A DNA stretch of 64,000 bases, taken from Bacteroidales bacterium (lineage in GTDB: Bacteria > Bacteroidota > Bacteroidia > Bacteroidales > UBA932). Under the pieces are notes generated by a model. It worked only from the letters and a program-made list of their open reading frames with translations. It was not told the origin of the DNA and searched no databases. The DNA lies in assembly GCA_017546585.1 (NCBI GenBank), contig JAFYWC010000021.1, forward strand, positions 60,945 through 124,944, in the 5' to 3' direction. Every line of letters begins with the position of its first letter. Positions within the stretch are counted from its first letter, which is position 1. Shown here piece after piece: positions 28,366-36,972 of this stretch. Position numbers and translations under genes: made by a program.

Positions 28366-28833
28366 TTAATTAAATTCAATGAAAGGACGCACGGCGTTTA
28401 CCTGGTCCATAGTGAAACGGTCGGTGTGCTCCACGATCTCCTTCTTCTTCTTTCCTTCCACCGCCTCTTTCTGTGAGTACTTGAGCGTGATGCTCTCTTC
28501 GTCTGCCTCTACAAGTGTGGCAACCATCTTCTTGCCGCCCTTCAGCGCAACTTCCACTTTTGTGCCTACAGCCTTCTGGTACTGCTTGAATACCTTGAAC
28601 GGCTGGTCGAGGCCGGCTGAAGAAACAGTGAGAGAGTAGTCCTCTGTCTCTCTGTCGAACTTGGTTTCGAAGAATCTGCTGAGCGAAACGCAGTCGTCGA
28701 GTTCGATTTTTCCGTTTTCCGACTCAATAGTCAGTACAATATCATTATCTTTGCTGACAGAAATGTCGACAAGGAAGCAGCCACGAGCAACTATCTCGCT
28801 TCCGATGGCATCTAAAATCTCTGATACGTTCAT
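28366..28833 (-). CDS. rimP: Ribosome maturation factor RimP
   Basis: 155 residues from the ATG at 28833. A longer in-frame reading up to 28935 would pass through the promoter and leader hairpin, so I reject it. It has the alpha/beta N-terminal domain (GCFLVDISVS, DDCVSLSRFF) with the conserved TVSSAGLDQP and an SH3-like C-terminal domain. RimP is needed for 30S maturation. First gene of the operon with nusA and infB. Confidence 0.96.
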   Translation of the reverse strand: MNVSEILDAIGSEIVARGCFLVDISVSKDNDIVLTIESENGKIELDDCVSLSRFFETKFDRETEDYSLTVSSAGLDQPFKVFKQYQKAVGTKVEVALKGGKKMVATLVEADEESITLKYSQKEAVEGKKKKEIVEHTDRFTMDQVNAVRPFIEFN

Positions 28834-28850
28834 TTTACAACGGGTTAATG

Positions 28851-28878
28851 CATAAAATAAGGGGGCTATCCGCCCCCT
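28851..28878 (-). promoter_or_regulatory. Leader hairpin of the rimP-nusA-infB transcript (possible attenuator)
   Basis: On the minus strand AGGGGGC, loop GGATA, GCCCCCT forms a 7-bp GC-rich stem (28878-28860) followed by TATTTTATG. It lies about 10 bases after the predicted transcription start and about 26 bases before the rimP ATG. The stem plus U-rich tail resembles a weak intrinsic terminator, so it could attenuate the operon or protect the 5' end. Confidence 0.5.
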
Positions 28879-28893
28879 GTCATTCTCACGCTG

Positions 28894-28924
28894 CAAATGT
28901 AATAATAAAATCAGAATAAACAAA
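28894..28924 (-). promoter_or_regulatory. Promoter of rimP-nusA-infB
   Basis: On the minus strand a TTTG (28924-28921), a 19-base spacer and TACATTTG (28901-28894) match the Bacteroidetes -33/-7 consensus in both boxes and spacing. Predicted start of transcription is near 28888. Confidence 0.8.
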
Positions 28925-28950
28925 ATACAAAGCACTTAACCTGCAAAAAG

Positions 28951-29937
28951 ATGGAATTTAAAGCAAAGGAAATTGCAGATATCCTCAACGGTACGGTAGA
29001 CGGCAATCCAGAGGCCGTCGTAAAGACATTCGCCCGCATCGAAAGCGGCAAGCCGGGCGCCATTTGTTTCTTCGCAAATCCCAAATACGAACAGTATGTC
29101 TACACCTGCAAAGCGGATGTGATCATCGTCAACAAGACCTTCGAGCCGAAGGAGCCTGTTTCGGCCACATTGGTGAGGGTGGATGATGCATATTCTGCAG
29201 TCGCTGCGCTTCTGGACTATGTCACAGCAAAGAAGCGTTCATACAAGAGATATCGTGGATGCCGCAGCAGGGTGCGTTGGAGCGCAAAACTCGGCAAAAA
29301 GGTCTATGTGGGTGATTTCGCATATGTCGGAAAGAATGCCGAGGTGGGGGATTACACAAAGATCTACGAGAACGTCTATGTGGGTGACGGCGTGAAGATC
29401 GGCTCTCACTGCATCATCTATCCGGGAGTGCGTATCTATCCGGGAATGGTGATCGGAAACAATGTCATCATCCACGCGAATGCTGTTGTCGGTTCGGACG
29501 GCTTCGGCTTTGCTCCTCAGGAGAACGGTACCTGGAAGAAGATCGAACATACCGGCAACGTTGTCATCGAAGATGATGTGGAGATCGGAGCCAATGTCTG
29601 CATCGACAAGTCCCAGATGGGCTCTACAGTGGTCGGCAAAGGTGTCAAGATCGACAATCTCTGCCAGATCGCCCACAATGTCGAAGTGGGAGAGAACACT
29701 GTTATGGCTGCTCAGACTGGTGTCGCAGGCTCGGCAAAGATCGGACGCCACTGCATCATCGCAGGTCAGGTGGGCATCGCAGGACACATCAGCATCGCCG
29801 ACAATACGACCATCGGAGCACAGTCTGGAATTATGGGCAAGGTGAAGGAAGAAGGACAGACGCTTATGGGTTCTCCGGCCTTCCCGCTCAAGGATTTCCT
29901 GCGCAGCTATGCCGTGTTCAAAAGGGCTGGAAAATAG
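28951..29937 (+). CDS. lpxD: UDP-3-O-acylglucosamine N-acyltransferase LpxD
   Basis: 328 residues. The N-terminal uridine-binding domain ([16 protein letters not shown]) is followed by a left-handed beta helix of hexapeptide repeats ([15 protein letters not shown]) with the catalytic-His segment [12 protein letters not shown]. It adds the second 3-hydroxyacyl chain during lipid A synthesis in the cytoplasm. First of the lpxD-lpxC-lpxA cluster; divergent from rimP. The linker around residues 98-112 is unusually Arg-rich ([11 protein letters not shown]) but both flanks are intact in the same frame. Confidence 0.97.
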   Translation: MEFKAKEIADILNGTVDGNPEAVVKTFARIESGKPGAICFFANPKYEQYVYTCKADVIIVNKTFEPKEPVSATLVRVDDAYSAVAALLDYVTAKKRSYKRYRGCRSRVRWSAKLGKKVYVGDFAYVGKNAEVGDYTKIYENVYVGDGVKIGSHCIIYPGVRIYPGMVIGNNVIIHANAVVGSDGFGFAPQENGTWKKIEHTGNVVIEDDVEIGANVCIDKSQMGSTVVGKGVKIDNLCQIAHNVEVGENTVMAAQTGVAGSAKIGRHCIIAGQVGIAGHISIADNTTIGAQSGIMGKVKEEGQTLMGSPAFPLKDFLRSYAVFKRAGK

Positions 29938-29957
29938 GAATATAGGAAAATAATCAT

Positions 29958-29965
29958 TATCTTTG
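29958..29965 (+). promoter_or_regulatory. Putative -7 box TATCTTTG upstream of lpxC
   Basis: Exact TAnnTTTG match in the 63-base gap between lpxD and lpxC, 36 bases before the lpxC ATG. No clear TTTG at the -33 distance. It may give lpxC-lpxA transcription independent of lpxD. Confidence 0.5.
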
Positions 29966-30000
29966 CGGGCTAATCTAAAAATTATAAGGAAGTAAAGATA

Positions 30001-30906
30001 ATGCAGTTGCAGCAGACATTAAGAAACAGCTATACGTTTGAGGGGAAGGGACTTCATACCGGAAGGGTGGCCAAGATGGTCGTCGGACCGGCTCCCGTGG
30101 ATACAGGTATCCTTTTTAGAAGGATCGATTTAGGTGAGGATGCGTATGTAAAGGCGTTGGCTGAGAATGTGTCCAACACTGCAAGAAGCACGACAATATC
30201 TGAAGGCGTTGCTTCAGTTGCAACTGTAGAGCATATCCTTTCTGCACTGACCGGTATGGGCGTGGACAATGCTTTGATCGACATCGACAATGTGGAGGTG
30301 CCGATTCTCGACGGCAGTGCGAAGCCTTATATCGACGCTATCTGGGGGGACGGTTTCGAGGAGCAGGATGCTCCGAGAAGATATGTCGAGCTCAAGGAGA
30401 CGGTAGAGATCCGAAACGAAGAAAAGGGCTCTTTCGTTCGCCTCGAGCCTGCTGAGGAATTCTCATACGACATCAAGGTCGACTTCAATTCAAGGGTTCT
30501 TGGCGTGCAGACAGCGCGTTGGGATGCCGGTACGGCATATGTTGAAGAAATCGGAGTCTGCAGGACTTTCTGTTTCTTCCACGAACTTGAATTCCTCCTC
30601 AAGAACAATCTGGTAAAGGGAGGTGATGTGGACAATGCGATCGTGATCGTTGAACATCCTGTCACCAAGGAGCAGGTCGAGAATATGAGCACCATCTTCA
30701 ATGTACCTGTGCTCGAAGTGAGGGACGATGGCTATCTCAGCAATCTTCAGCTCCGTTTCGTGAACGAGTGCGCAAGACACAAACTCCTTGACCTTATCGG
30801 AGACCTCAGGCTTTGCGGAGGCCTCCTGAAGGCAAAGGTCACTGCAGAGAAGGCCGGACACGGCATCAATACCGCAGCGGCAAAAGAAGTCAGAATGAAA
30901 AAATAA
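30001..30906 (+). CDS. lpxC: UDP-3-O-acyl-GlcNAc deacetylase LpxC, stand-alone (no FabZ domain)
   Basis: 301 residues. Carries the zinc ligands His78 (ATVEHILSAL), His260 and Asp264 (RHKLLDLIGDL) and the general-base His287 (AGHGINTAAA). It catalyses the committed step of lipid A synthesis. The start is supported by AAGGAAG upstream and the LpxC-typical N-terminus QQTLRNSYTFEGKGLHTG. In most Bacteroidetes LpxC is fused to FabZ and is about 460 residues; here a stop follows directly after the deacetylase and lpxA starts 12 bases later, so the fusion is absent. Confidence 0.97.
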   Translation: MQLQQTLRNSYTFEGKGLHTGRVAKMVVGPAPVDTGILFRRIDLGEDAYVKALAENVSNTARSTTISEGVASVATVEHILSALTGMGVDNALIDIDNVEVPILDGSAKPYIDAIWGDGFEEQDAPRRYVELKETVEIRNEEKGSFVRLEPAEEFSYDIKVDFNSRVLGVQTARWDAGTAYVEEIGVCRTFCFFHELEFLLKNNLVKGGDVDNAIVIVEHPVTKEQVENMSTIFNVPVLEVRDDGYLSNLQLRFVNECARHKLLDLIGDLRLCGGLLKAKVTAEKAGHGINTAAAKEVRMKK

Positions 30907-30918
30907 ACCACCATAATT

Positions 30919-31731
30919 ATGGCAAACATACATCCACTGGCAACAGTACATCCAAATGCCAAGCTTGGCGAAAATGTAGAGGTAGGACCTTACGCATATA
31001 TTGAAGAGCACGTTGAGATCGGAGACGGTTCGAAGATCCTTCCGCACGCTACAATCTTCAATTACGTGAAGATGGGAAAGAACTGCTGTGTCTTCCCTGG
31101 AGCAGTGATCGGAGCTGTGCCTCAGGATCTCAAGTTCGACGGTGAGGTTACATATGTCGAGATCGGCGACAACGTGAACATCCGTGAGTGCGCTACCATC
31201 AACCGCGGTACAAAGGCAAGCGGAAGGGGAGTGACAAAGATCGGAAACAACGTTCTCCTTATGTCATACACTCACGTGGCGCACGACTGTACAGTAGGAA
31301 ACAACTGCATCCTCGTAAGCTACGTCGGCATCGCCGGAGAGACAGATGTGGATGATTGGGCGACAATCGGAGGAAGCACTGTGGCTCACCAGTTCTCAAG
31401 GATCGGAAAGCACGCTTTCGTAGGTGGAGGCTGCAAGATCAACAAAGACGTGCCTCCTTACGTTCTCTGCGGACGTGATCCTCTCACTTATGCAGGTGTG
31501 AACATTGTGGGTCTTCGCAGAAGAGGCTTTACTTCTGACCAGATCAGAGGCATCAAGGATATGTATGACATCATCTACAATGCCGGAACAAACTTCTCTG
31601 ACGCATTGGCAAAGATCGAGCTCGGCTTCCCTGAGTCGGAGGAAAGGGATACCATCATCAATTTCATCAGAAATTCGAAACGTGGTATCATCAGAGGATT
31701 GAATTCGGAAACAAAGGGTAACATCGACTAA
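30919..31731 (+). CDS. lpxA: UDP-N-acetylglucosamine O-acyltransferase LpxA
   Basis: 270 residues. Beta-helix hexapeptide repeats from residue 1 (MANIHPLATVHPNAKLGENV), catalytic His122 in SYTHVAHDC, and the helical C-terminus (RRRGFTSDQIRGIKDMYDII). It performs the first acylation of lipid A synthesis. It lies 12 bases after lpxC and its stop is one base before the next start. Confidence 0.97.
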   Translation: MANIHPLATVHPNAKLGENVEVGPYAYIEEHVEIGDGSKILPHATIFNYVKMGKNCCVFPGAVIGAVPQDLKFDGEVTYVEIGDNVNIRECATINRGTKASGRGVTKIGNNVLLMSYTHVAHDCTVGNNCILVSYVGIAGETDVDDWATIGGSTVAHQFSRIGKHAFVGGGCKINKDVPPYVLCGRDPLTYAGVNIVGLRRRGFTSDQIRGIKDMYDIIYNAGTNFSDALAKIELGFPESEERDTIINFIRNSKRGIIRGLNSETKGNID

Positions 31732-31732
31732 G

Positions 31733-32410
31733 GTGGCAAAACTCTTTACGACAGCATATTTCCCGCCGGTATCCTATTTCGCGGCAATCGCAGAGGATAT
31801 GGCTGGACTTTCAAGAAAACGTGGCGACGACGGCTCTCTGGAGCTGTCGCCGTCAGTCGTTTATATCGAAGGCTGCGAGAACTTTCAGAAGCAGTCCTAC
31901 AGAAACCGCTGCCGATTCTATGCGGCTGACGGGGTGCAGACTCTTTCGTTCCCGATTCTTCACGAAGGAGGCACACACAAACAGCCGATCGCAGACATCA
32001 GGATAGATTATTCGAAGCCTTGGGTACTCCAGCACAAGAGAGCCATAGTCTCGGCTTACGGTATGTCTGCATATTTCGATTATTACAAGGATGAACTCTT
32101 TGCCATTCTTGACAGTCAGCCGGAAAGGCTTATCGATCTGAATATGGCAATTCTACGATTCTTCATTGAAAAGATCGGTCTCAAGGTTGACCTCAGGCTA
32201 ACTGAGGATTATATCAAGGAGACTGACTGTGAGGATCTTAGAGAGAAGATACATCCGAAGAGGGACAATGATGTCCTTCGCAGACTGGGACTGGAAAAGC
32301 CGTATTTCCAGGTCTTTGCCCAGAAATACGGCTTCAAGTCCGATCTGTCCGTTATGGACCTGCTTTTCAATGAAGGTCCGGACAGTATCCTATATCTCAA
32401 GAATCTTTAG
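31733..32410 (+). CDS. WbqC-like family protein
   Basis: 225 residues from a GTG start one base after the lpxA stop. It begins with the family-typical TAYFPPVSYFAAI and contains CENFQKQSYRNRCRFYAADG and LSFPILHEGG, plus the WVLQHKRAIVSAYGMSAYF segment. WbqC-like proteins are encoded near surface-polysaccharide and lipid A genes, but their biochemical role is not settled. Placement directly after lpxA fits an envelope role. The last 4 bases overlap the end of the convergent gene on the other strand. Confidence 0.85.
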   Translation: MAKLFTTAYFPPVSYFAAIAEDMAGLSRKRGDDGSLELSPSVVYIEGCENFQKQSYRNRCRFYAADGVQTLSFPILHEGGTHKQPIADIRIDYSKPWVLQHKRAIVSAYGMSAYFDYYKDELFAILDSQPERLIDLNMAILRFFIEKIGLKVDLRLTEDYIKETDCEDLREKIHPKRDNDVLRRLGLEKPYFQVFAQKYGFKSDLSVMDLLFNEGPDSILYLKNL

Positions 32411-34041
32411 AATCTCCATCCTATTGTAAGGAATATCTTCCAGGCATTCTTCCTGTTGAGAATTTCAGGTGCCGGGCTTGCGATCTCGTCTCCGTCGAAG
32501 ATGTAGTCTGCGTAAGGCATAAAGTACTCATCTGTCGCGAAGGTGTATCTGCAGGCTGCATCAGCGAAGAATGATCTCTTTGAATTGTATCCCAAACCGA
32601 ATGACGCATTCTGTGTGAAGAGCATAGGAAGCTTGTCTCCCCAGGCCGAGTACATCTCAGGTGATGTCGTGAGGTTATACCCTGCTCTTACTGCCATTAC
32701 GCTGAAAGGCTTGACCTCGACTCCGGCTCTGAGAGTGTGCGATGCGCCGAAAATGTCCTTGATCTCCGCGTTGATCTCGTTGAAGTATTCTCTGCCGTCG
32801 TTGATGCCGGATCTCTTGAACTTCATTGTGCTGTAGTCGCAGTACTCGTAGTCTGCACTGATCACTCCAAGCTGGCCGAGTGTGTAGGCGATACCCAAGT
32901 TTGCCTTGTAAGGCTGGCGGAACGAGTATCTGTCCTCGCCTTGTGGGCTTGAGGCATAGGCGTCATACTTTCTTTCAGTGAACTGGGTCTCTCCTGAATG
33001 TTGCCACCTTTCCGTAATCGTTGAAGAAGTCGGGGTCTGGATGGCTGCACCGATCCTGAGACCGTAGCCAGGAGTGATGATAACTCCGAACTTTCCGAAT
33101 ACTCCGCTGGTCTGGACGCTGTAGTCATACATATATTTCATCTGGCTGAAATACATCGTCTGTCCGTTGTCGAGCCCGATCTCGAAGTCTGCCGGGTCGA
33201 TAGCCGTCTCCTTGAAGTATTCTGAATAGCTGTAGTCCATAGAACTGAAGCCCAGGTTGACGCCGAGGTAAATGAAATCAGAGACGTTGAAGCCCAGGTT
33301 GAAGAGGTATTCGTACTTGCTTCCGCTCACGCTGCGTCCGTATTCCTGATCGATAGGACCTCCGAGCGCGATCTCTGTGGATCCGTTTCTGTCGTAGATG
33401 ATTTCTGATGCTCCCACGAACTCGTCATCGTATCCTCCGAATGTGGATATCATACCGCTGTGGTATCCGACAACGTCTTTCCAGTTGTAATAGTCGTATG
33501 CGCTGTCCAGATTAAGTTCGCTGCCTCTGTAGCCGTTCGCAGTCGCATTTGCCGCCATCGATCCCATAAAGGTTGTGGTGGAGTTCCTTCCTGCAGCATA
33601 TAGGTTTTCATTCCAGCTGTTTGTACGGTTTGCGACGAAACCGAACGATACGCCCTTGAGGCCGGTCTTTCTGTTTGTGTTCCAGTAGAATGTCATTCCG
33701 ACATTAGGGAGAGCGAATGCTGCCTTGGTGTTCTTGTATTCCCTTTCAAAGTATGGAAGCGTGCCGTCTGCATAAGGCGACACTCCTTTAGTGGTGTTGG
33801 AGTACACTGTAAGGGCAGGTGTGAACGAAATCTGCGCATATTTTGCCACCGCTGTCGCGGCAGGGTTGATTCCGACAGCGCCGAGGTCTCCGCCAAGCGC
33901 GGTGAAGGCATTACCCATCGCTACTGATCTCGCTGTCCCTTCATAATTGTCTTCGCTGAACAGAAAGGCGTCGTATGCGGACTGTGCGCGTCCGATGACT
34001 GCCGCCAATGTCAGGAAAATGATTAAAGCTGTCTTTTTCAT
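32407..34041 (-). CDS. FadL/OmpP1-like outer-membrane beta-barrel protein
   Basis: 544 residues. Sec signal ends in IGRAQS. The mature N-terminus has YEGTARSVAMGNAFTALGGD followed by GINPAATAVA, the hallmark of FadL/TodX/PorV-type barrels in Bacteroidetes, which are often labelled hemin receptor. The rest is alternating beta-strand barrel, ending in a terminal aromatic (GWRF) as for Bam substrates. Such proteins pass hydrophobic compounds through the outer membrane. It lies 14 bases after the Tyr/Trp-rich lipoprotein gene, so the two are probably co-transcribed. Ligand unknown. Confidence 0.85.
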   Translation of the reverse strand: MKKTALIIFLTLAAVIGRAQSAYDAFLFSEDNYEGTARSVAMGNAFTALGGDLGAVGINPAATAVAKYAQISFTPALTVYSNTTKGVSPYADGTLPYFEREYKNTKAAFALPNVGMTFYWNTNRKTGLKGVSFGFVANRTNSWNENLYAAGRNSTTTFMGSMAANATANGYRGSELNLDSAYDYYNWKDVVGYHSGMISTFGGYDDEFVGASEIIYDRNGSTEIALGGPIDQEYGRSVSGSKYEYLFNLGFNVSDFIYLGVNLGFSSMDYSYSEYFKETAIDPADFEIGLDNGQTMYFSQMKYMYDYSVQTSGVFGKFGVIITPGYGLRIGAAIQTPTSSTITERWQHSGETQFTERKYDAYASSPQGEDRYSFRQPYKANLGIAYTLGQLGVISADYEYCDYSTMKFKRSGINDGREYFNEINAEIKDIFGASHTLRAGVEVKPFSVMAVRAGYNLTTSPEMYSAWGDKLPMLFTQNASFGLGYNSKRSFFADAACRYTFATDEYFMPYADYIFDGDEIASPAPEILNRKNAWKIFLTIGWRF

Positions 34042-34055
34042 ATCTTGTACCTGTG

Positions 34056-35342
34056 TTATCTTCTACTTCCTGTCGATCCGCTGCTTCGGCTTGCTCCGCC
34101 GCTGTAGCTGCCGCTGCTGCGGCTTCCGCCTCCGCTGAATCCTCCGCTGTAACTTGACGATGATCTTGTCGTCGAGGCTGGTGCACTGCCTCTATAGGTT
34201 GAGGTGCCGGATGTGCTGGATCCTCTGTAACTGCTTGAGCCTGACTGCTCTCTGTATGAACTTACGCTGCCCGCCGGTCTCGTCTCTGATACTGTGCTGC
34301 CTGCGACTGTTCCTGTAGGCTTGCGATAGTTCACTGTCTTGCCGCTCACAGTGGCTGTAGTCTGTCTGACCACATTGCGTGATCCGTCGGTCAGCTTGGT
34401 TCCGTTGACCAACTTTGTGGTTGACGGTGACGAGGTCTGCTGCTCGCGTACTGAAGAACTGGCTCTGCTTACCGATGTCCTTGCAGGCGCAGCAGAAGAA
34501 GTCCTGCTCACGCTTGTGCGTCCGGACGCTGACGCTGAGGTCAGCTGGCGTCCTGCGCTCTGCGCCACGGTGCCGCGGCTCGTGCGGCTGCTTCCGCCAC
34601 CGCCGCTGCGTGTGGATACCCTGCTTGCGAATACTCTTTCAGAGCCGGTGTATCTGCGAGGTCCCTGCCAGCGGTCCTCATCCTTGACCGGAGCTCCCTG
34701 TATGTGATGGTGGTGATGACCCCAGTATGGATCCCAGCCTCCGTACCATCCGCAGTAGTAAGGATTCATATATCCGTACCAAGGGCTGTACCAGCCGGCA
34801 TAGCCATAATATCCGTAGTGTCCGTAATATCCGCCGTATCCATAGTACCAAGGGTCATACCATCCTCCGTAGTAGAACGGATCGTACCAGCCGTAGTATC
34901 TGTGTGGGGTATATGCCCAGGCGTTCCAGTACCAAGGGTCGTAGTGACGGCTCCAGTACCAGCTGCTTCCGATGCTGTATGGGGTGTAATATGCCCAAGG
35001 GTTGACGTAGTTCTGCCAGTCGTAAGGGTTCTCGCCGACAGTGACTACCGTGCTTCCGAGAGTCTTGTCATATCTGATGCTGGCCGACATACTTTCCGGT
35101 ATCATAACGGTGTCTTTCTTCTCGCCGAAAAGGTATATCTGAGAAGCCTTGGTCTTCTCGACGAGGGCCTCGGTCTCTGCCTTGGCGGCAGTCTTCTCCT
35201 CCTTGGTGACGAAGTCGGGCGCGCTGCCGTAGATTCCGTCCTGGAACCTGTGCCCGCTGTCTGACGAAGCGTATTGTGCTATGGTTCCGCACGACGCAAG
35301 CATCAGGGCTGCTGCAATCATCAGCACAGAACTCTTTTTCAT
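34056..35342 (-). CDS. Tyr/Trp-rich and Ser/Arg-rich low-complexity lipoprotein
   Basis: 428 residues from the ATG at 35342. An ATG at 35348 is also in frame, but an AAGGAG sits 9 bases before 35342 and only 3 before 35348. Lipobox LMLASC (Cys18). Residues ~95-205 are extremely rich in Tyr, Trp and Gly (DPWYYGYGGYYGHYGYYGYA) and end in a run of five His. Residues ~215-428 are Ser/Thr/Arg/Gly-rich (RTSVSRTSS, GSRSSGSYSGGASRSSGS). No known enzymatic domain. The composition suggests a disordered or adhesive surface protein. Upstream neighbour of the FadL-like gene in the same operon. Confidence 0.7.
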   Translation of the reverse strand: MKKSSVLMIAAALMLASCGTIAQYASSDSGHRFQDGIYGSAPDFVTKEEKTAAKAETEALVEKTKASQIYLFGEKKDTVMIPESMSASIRYDKTLGSTVVTVGENPYDWQNYVNPWAYYTPYSIGSSWYWSRHYDPWYWNAWAYTPHRYYGWYDPFYYGGWYDPWYYGYGGYYGHYGYYGYAGWYSPWYGYMNPYYCGWYGGWDPYWGHHHHHIQGAPVKDEDRWQGPRRYTGSERVFASRVSTRSGGGGSSRTSRGTVAQSAGRQLTSASASGRTSVSRTSSAAPARTSVSRASSSVREQQTSSPSTTKLVNGTKLTDGSRNVVRQTTATVSGKTVNYRKPTGTVAGSTVSETRPAGSVSSYREQSGSSSYRGSSTSGTSTYRGSAPASTTRSSSSYSGGFSGGGSRSSGSYSGGASRSSGSTGSRR

Positions 35343-35488
35343 AGTCATTCTCCTTATTTATTTGTAATAATTTCGTATCTTCGCAACCTGTATCGCAATG
35401 CAATAATTATACCGCCTTTTTGCGGCCGGACACAATGGTGCATTCAGATACAATTATAGAGATAAAAACAATAAAAAGCAAAAATACA

Positions 35489-36970
35489 ATGGCAAAAGAA
35501 GTAACCAAGAGGTCTGACAACTACTCGCAGTGGTATGACAACCTCGTAGTAAAGGCAGATCTGGCAGAGCGTTCGGCAGTCAGAGGCTGTATGGTGATCA
35601 AACCATACGGTTATGCAATCTGGGAGAAGATGCAGGATGTACTCGACAAGATGTTCAAGGAGACAGGACATCAGAATGCATATTTCCCTCTTTTCATCCC
35701 TAAGTCGTTCCTCAGCCGTGAGGCGGAGCACGTTGAGGGATTCGCGAAGGAGTGCGCTGTGGTGACACATCACAGACTTATGGCTTCTCCTGACGGAAAG
35801 GGAGTTGTTGTTGATCCTTCAGCAAAGCTTGAAGAAGAGCTTATCGTAAGACCGACTTCTGAGACTATCATCTGGAATACATACAAGAACTGGATCACAT
35901 CGTGGAGAGATCTTCCGATCCTCTGCAACCAGTGGGCAAACGTTGTGCGCTGGGAGATGCGTACCCGTCTTTTCCTCCGTACTGCGGAGTTCCTCTGGCA
36001 GGAGGGCCACACAGCACACGCTACACGTCAGGAGGCTGAGGAAGAGACAATGAAGATGGTGAATGTATACGCTGACTTCGCACGTAACTATATGGGTGTT
36101 CCTGTAGTGGTAGGTCACAAGAGCCCTAACGAGCGTTTCGCAGGTGCCCTCGATACAATGACAATCGAGGCTCTTATGCAGGACGGCAAGGCTCTTCAGG
36201 CAGGTACATCACACTTCCTCGGACAGAACTTTGCAAAGGCATTTGATGTGACATTCACGAACAAGGAAGGTCAGCAGGAGCTTGTATGGGCAACTTCTTG
36301 GGGTGTTTCTACACGTCTTATGGGTGCTCTCATTATGGCTCACGGAGATGACAACGGACTTGTTCTTCCTCCAAAGCTCGCTCCAATCCAGGTCGTGATG
36401 GTTCCTATCACAGGCAAGGATGAGGCTGTAAACAACGCAATCCTTGACAAGATGTACGCTTTCAAGAAGGAGCTCGAGGCCAAGGGCATCAGCGTGAAGA
36501 TCGACAACCGTGACACACTCCGTCCGGGTTTCAAGTTCGCAGAGTGGGAGCTCAAGGGTGTTCCTGTACGTCTTGCAATGGGCGCACGCGACCTTGAGAA
36601 CGGCACAGTGGAGCTTGCTCGCCGTGACACTTGCGAGAAGGCATCGCACTCTCAGGAGGGTGTTGCTGACGTGATCGCAGCTCTTCTTGATGACATTCAG
36701 GCAAACATCTACGCAAAGGCTCTCAAGTTCCGTGACGACAGCATCCGCAAGGTTGACACTTGGGAGGAGTTCAAGGAAGAGATCACCAAGGGTGGCTTCC
36801 TCCTCTGCCATTGGGACGGTACTCCTGAGACTGAGGAGAAGATCAAGGAGGAGACAAAGGCTACAATCCGTTGTATCCCTGTCGACAGCGCTGTGTGCGT
36901 AGAGGAAGGCAAGTGTATCTACACAGGCAAGCCTTCAAGCCAGAGAGTTCTTTTCGCAATTTCTTACTAA
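35489..36970 (+). CDS. proS: Prolyl-tRNA synthetase (eukaryote/archaeal-like short type)
   Basis: 493 residues from the ATG at 35489, chosen because [16 protein letters not shown] is the family-typical start; in-frame codons further upstream lack support. Class II core motifs are visible: [25 protein letters not shown] and [12 protein letters not shown]. The C-terminal zinc-domain-like region ends in RVLFAISY. It charges tRNA-Pro. It lacks the large editing insertion of E. coli ProRS, as is usual for Bacteroidetes. First gene of a run with the DUF3078 gene (2 bases apart), tilS and the transglutaminase-like gene. Codon bias suggests strong expression. Confidence 0.97.
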   Translation: MAKEVTKRSDNYSQWYDNLVVKADLAERSAVRGCMVIKPYGYAIWEKMQDVLDKMFKETGHQNAYFPLFIPKSFLSREAEHVEGFAKECAVVTHHRLMASPDGKGVVVDPSAKLEEELIVRPTSETIIWNTYKNWITSWRDLPILCNQWANVVRWEMRTRLFLRTAEFLWQEGHTAHATRQEAEEETMKMVNVYADFARNYMGVPVVVGHKSPNERFAGALDTMTIEALMQDGKALQAGTSHFLGQNFAKAFDVTFTNKEGQQELVWATSWGVSTRLMGALIMAHGDDNGLVLPPKLAPIQVVMVPITGKDEAVNNAILDKMYAFKKELEAKGISVKIDNRDTLRPGFKFAEWELKGVPVRLAMGARDLENGTVELARRDTCEKASHSQEGVADVIAALLDDIQANIYAKALKFRDDSIRKVDTWEEFKEEITKGGFLLCHWDGTPETEEKIKEETKATIRCIPVDSAVCVEEGKCIYTGKPSSQRVLFAISY

Positions 36971-36972
36971 TT

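Noticed and set aside
29236-29290. Possible frameshift in lpxD around the Arg-rich segment.
   Set aside because: Both flanks are in the same frame and align as LpxD; two compensating errors would be needed. The stretch is a variable linker between domains.
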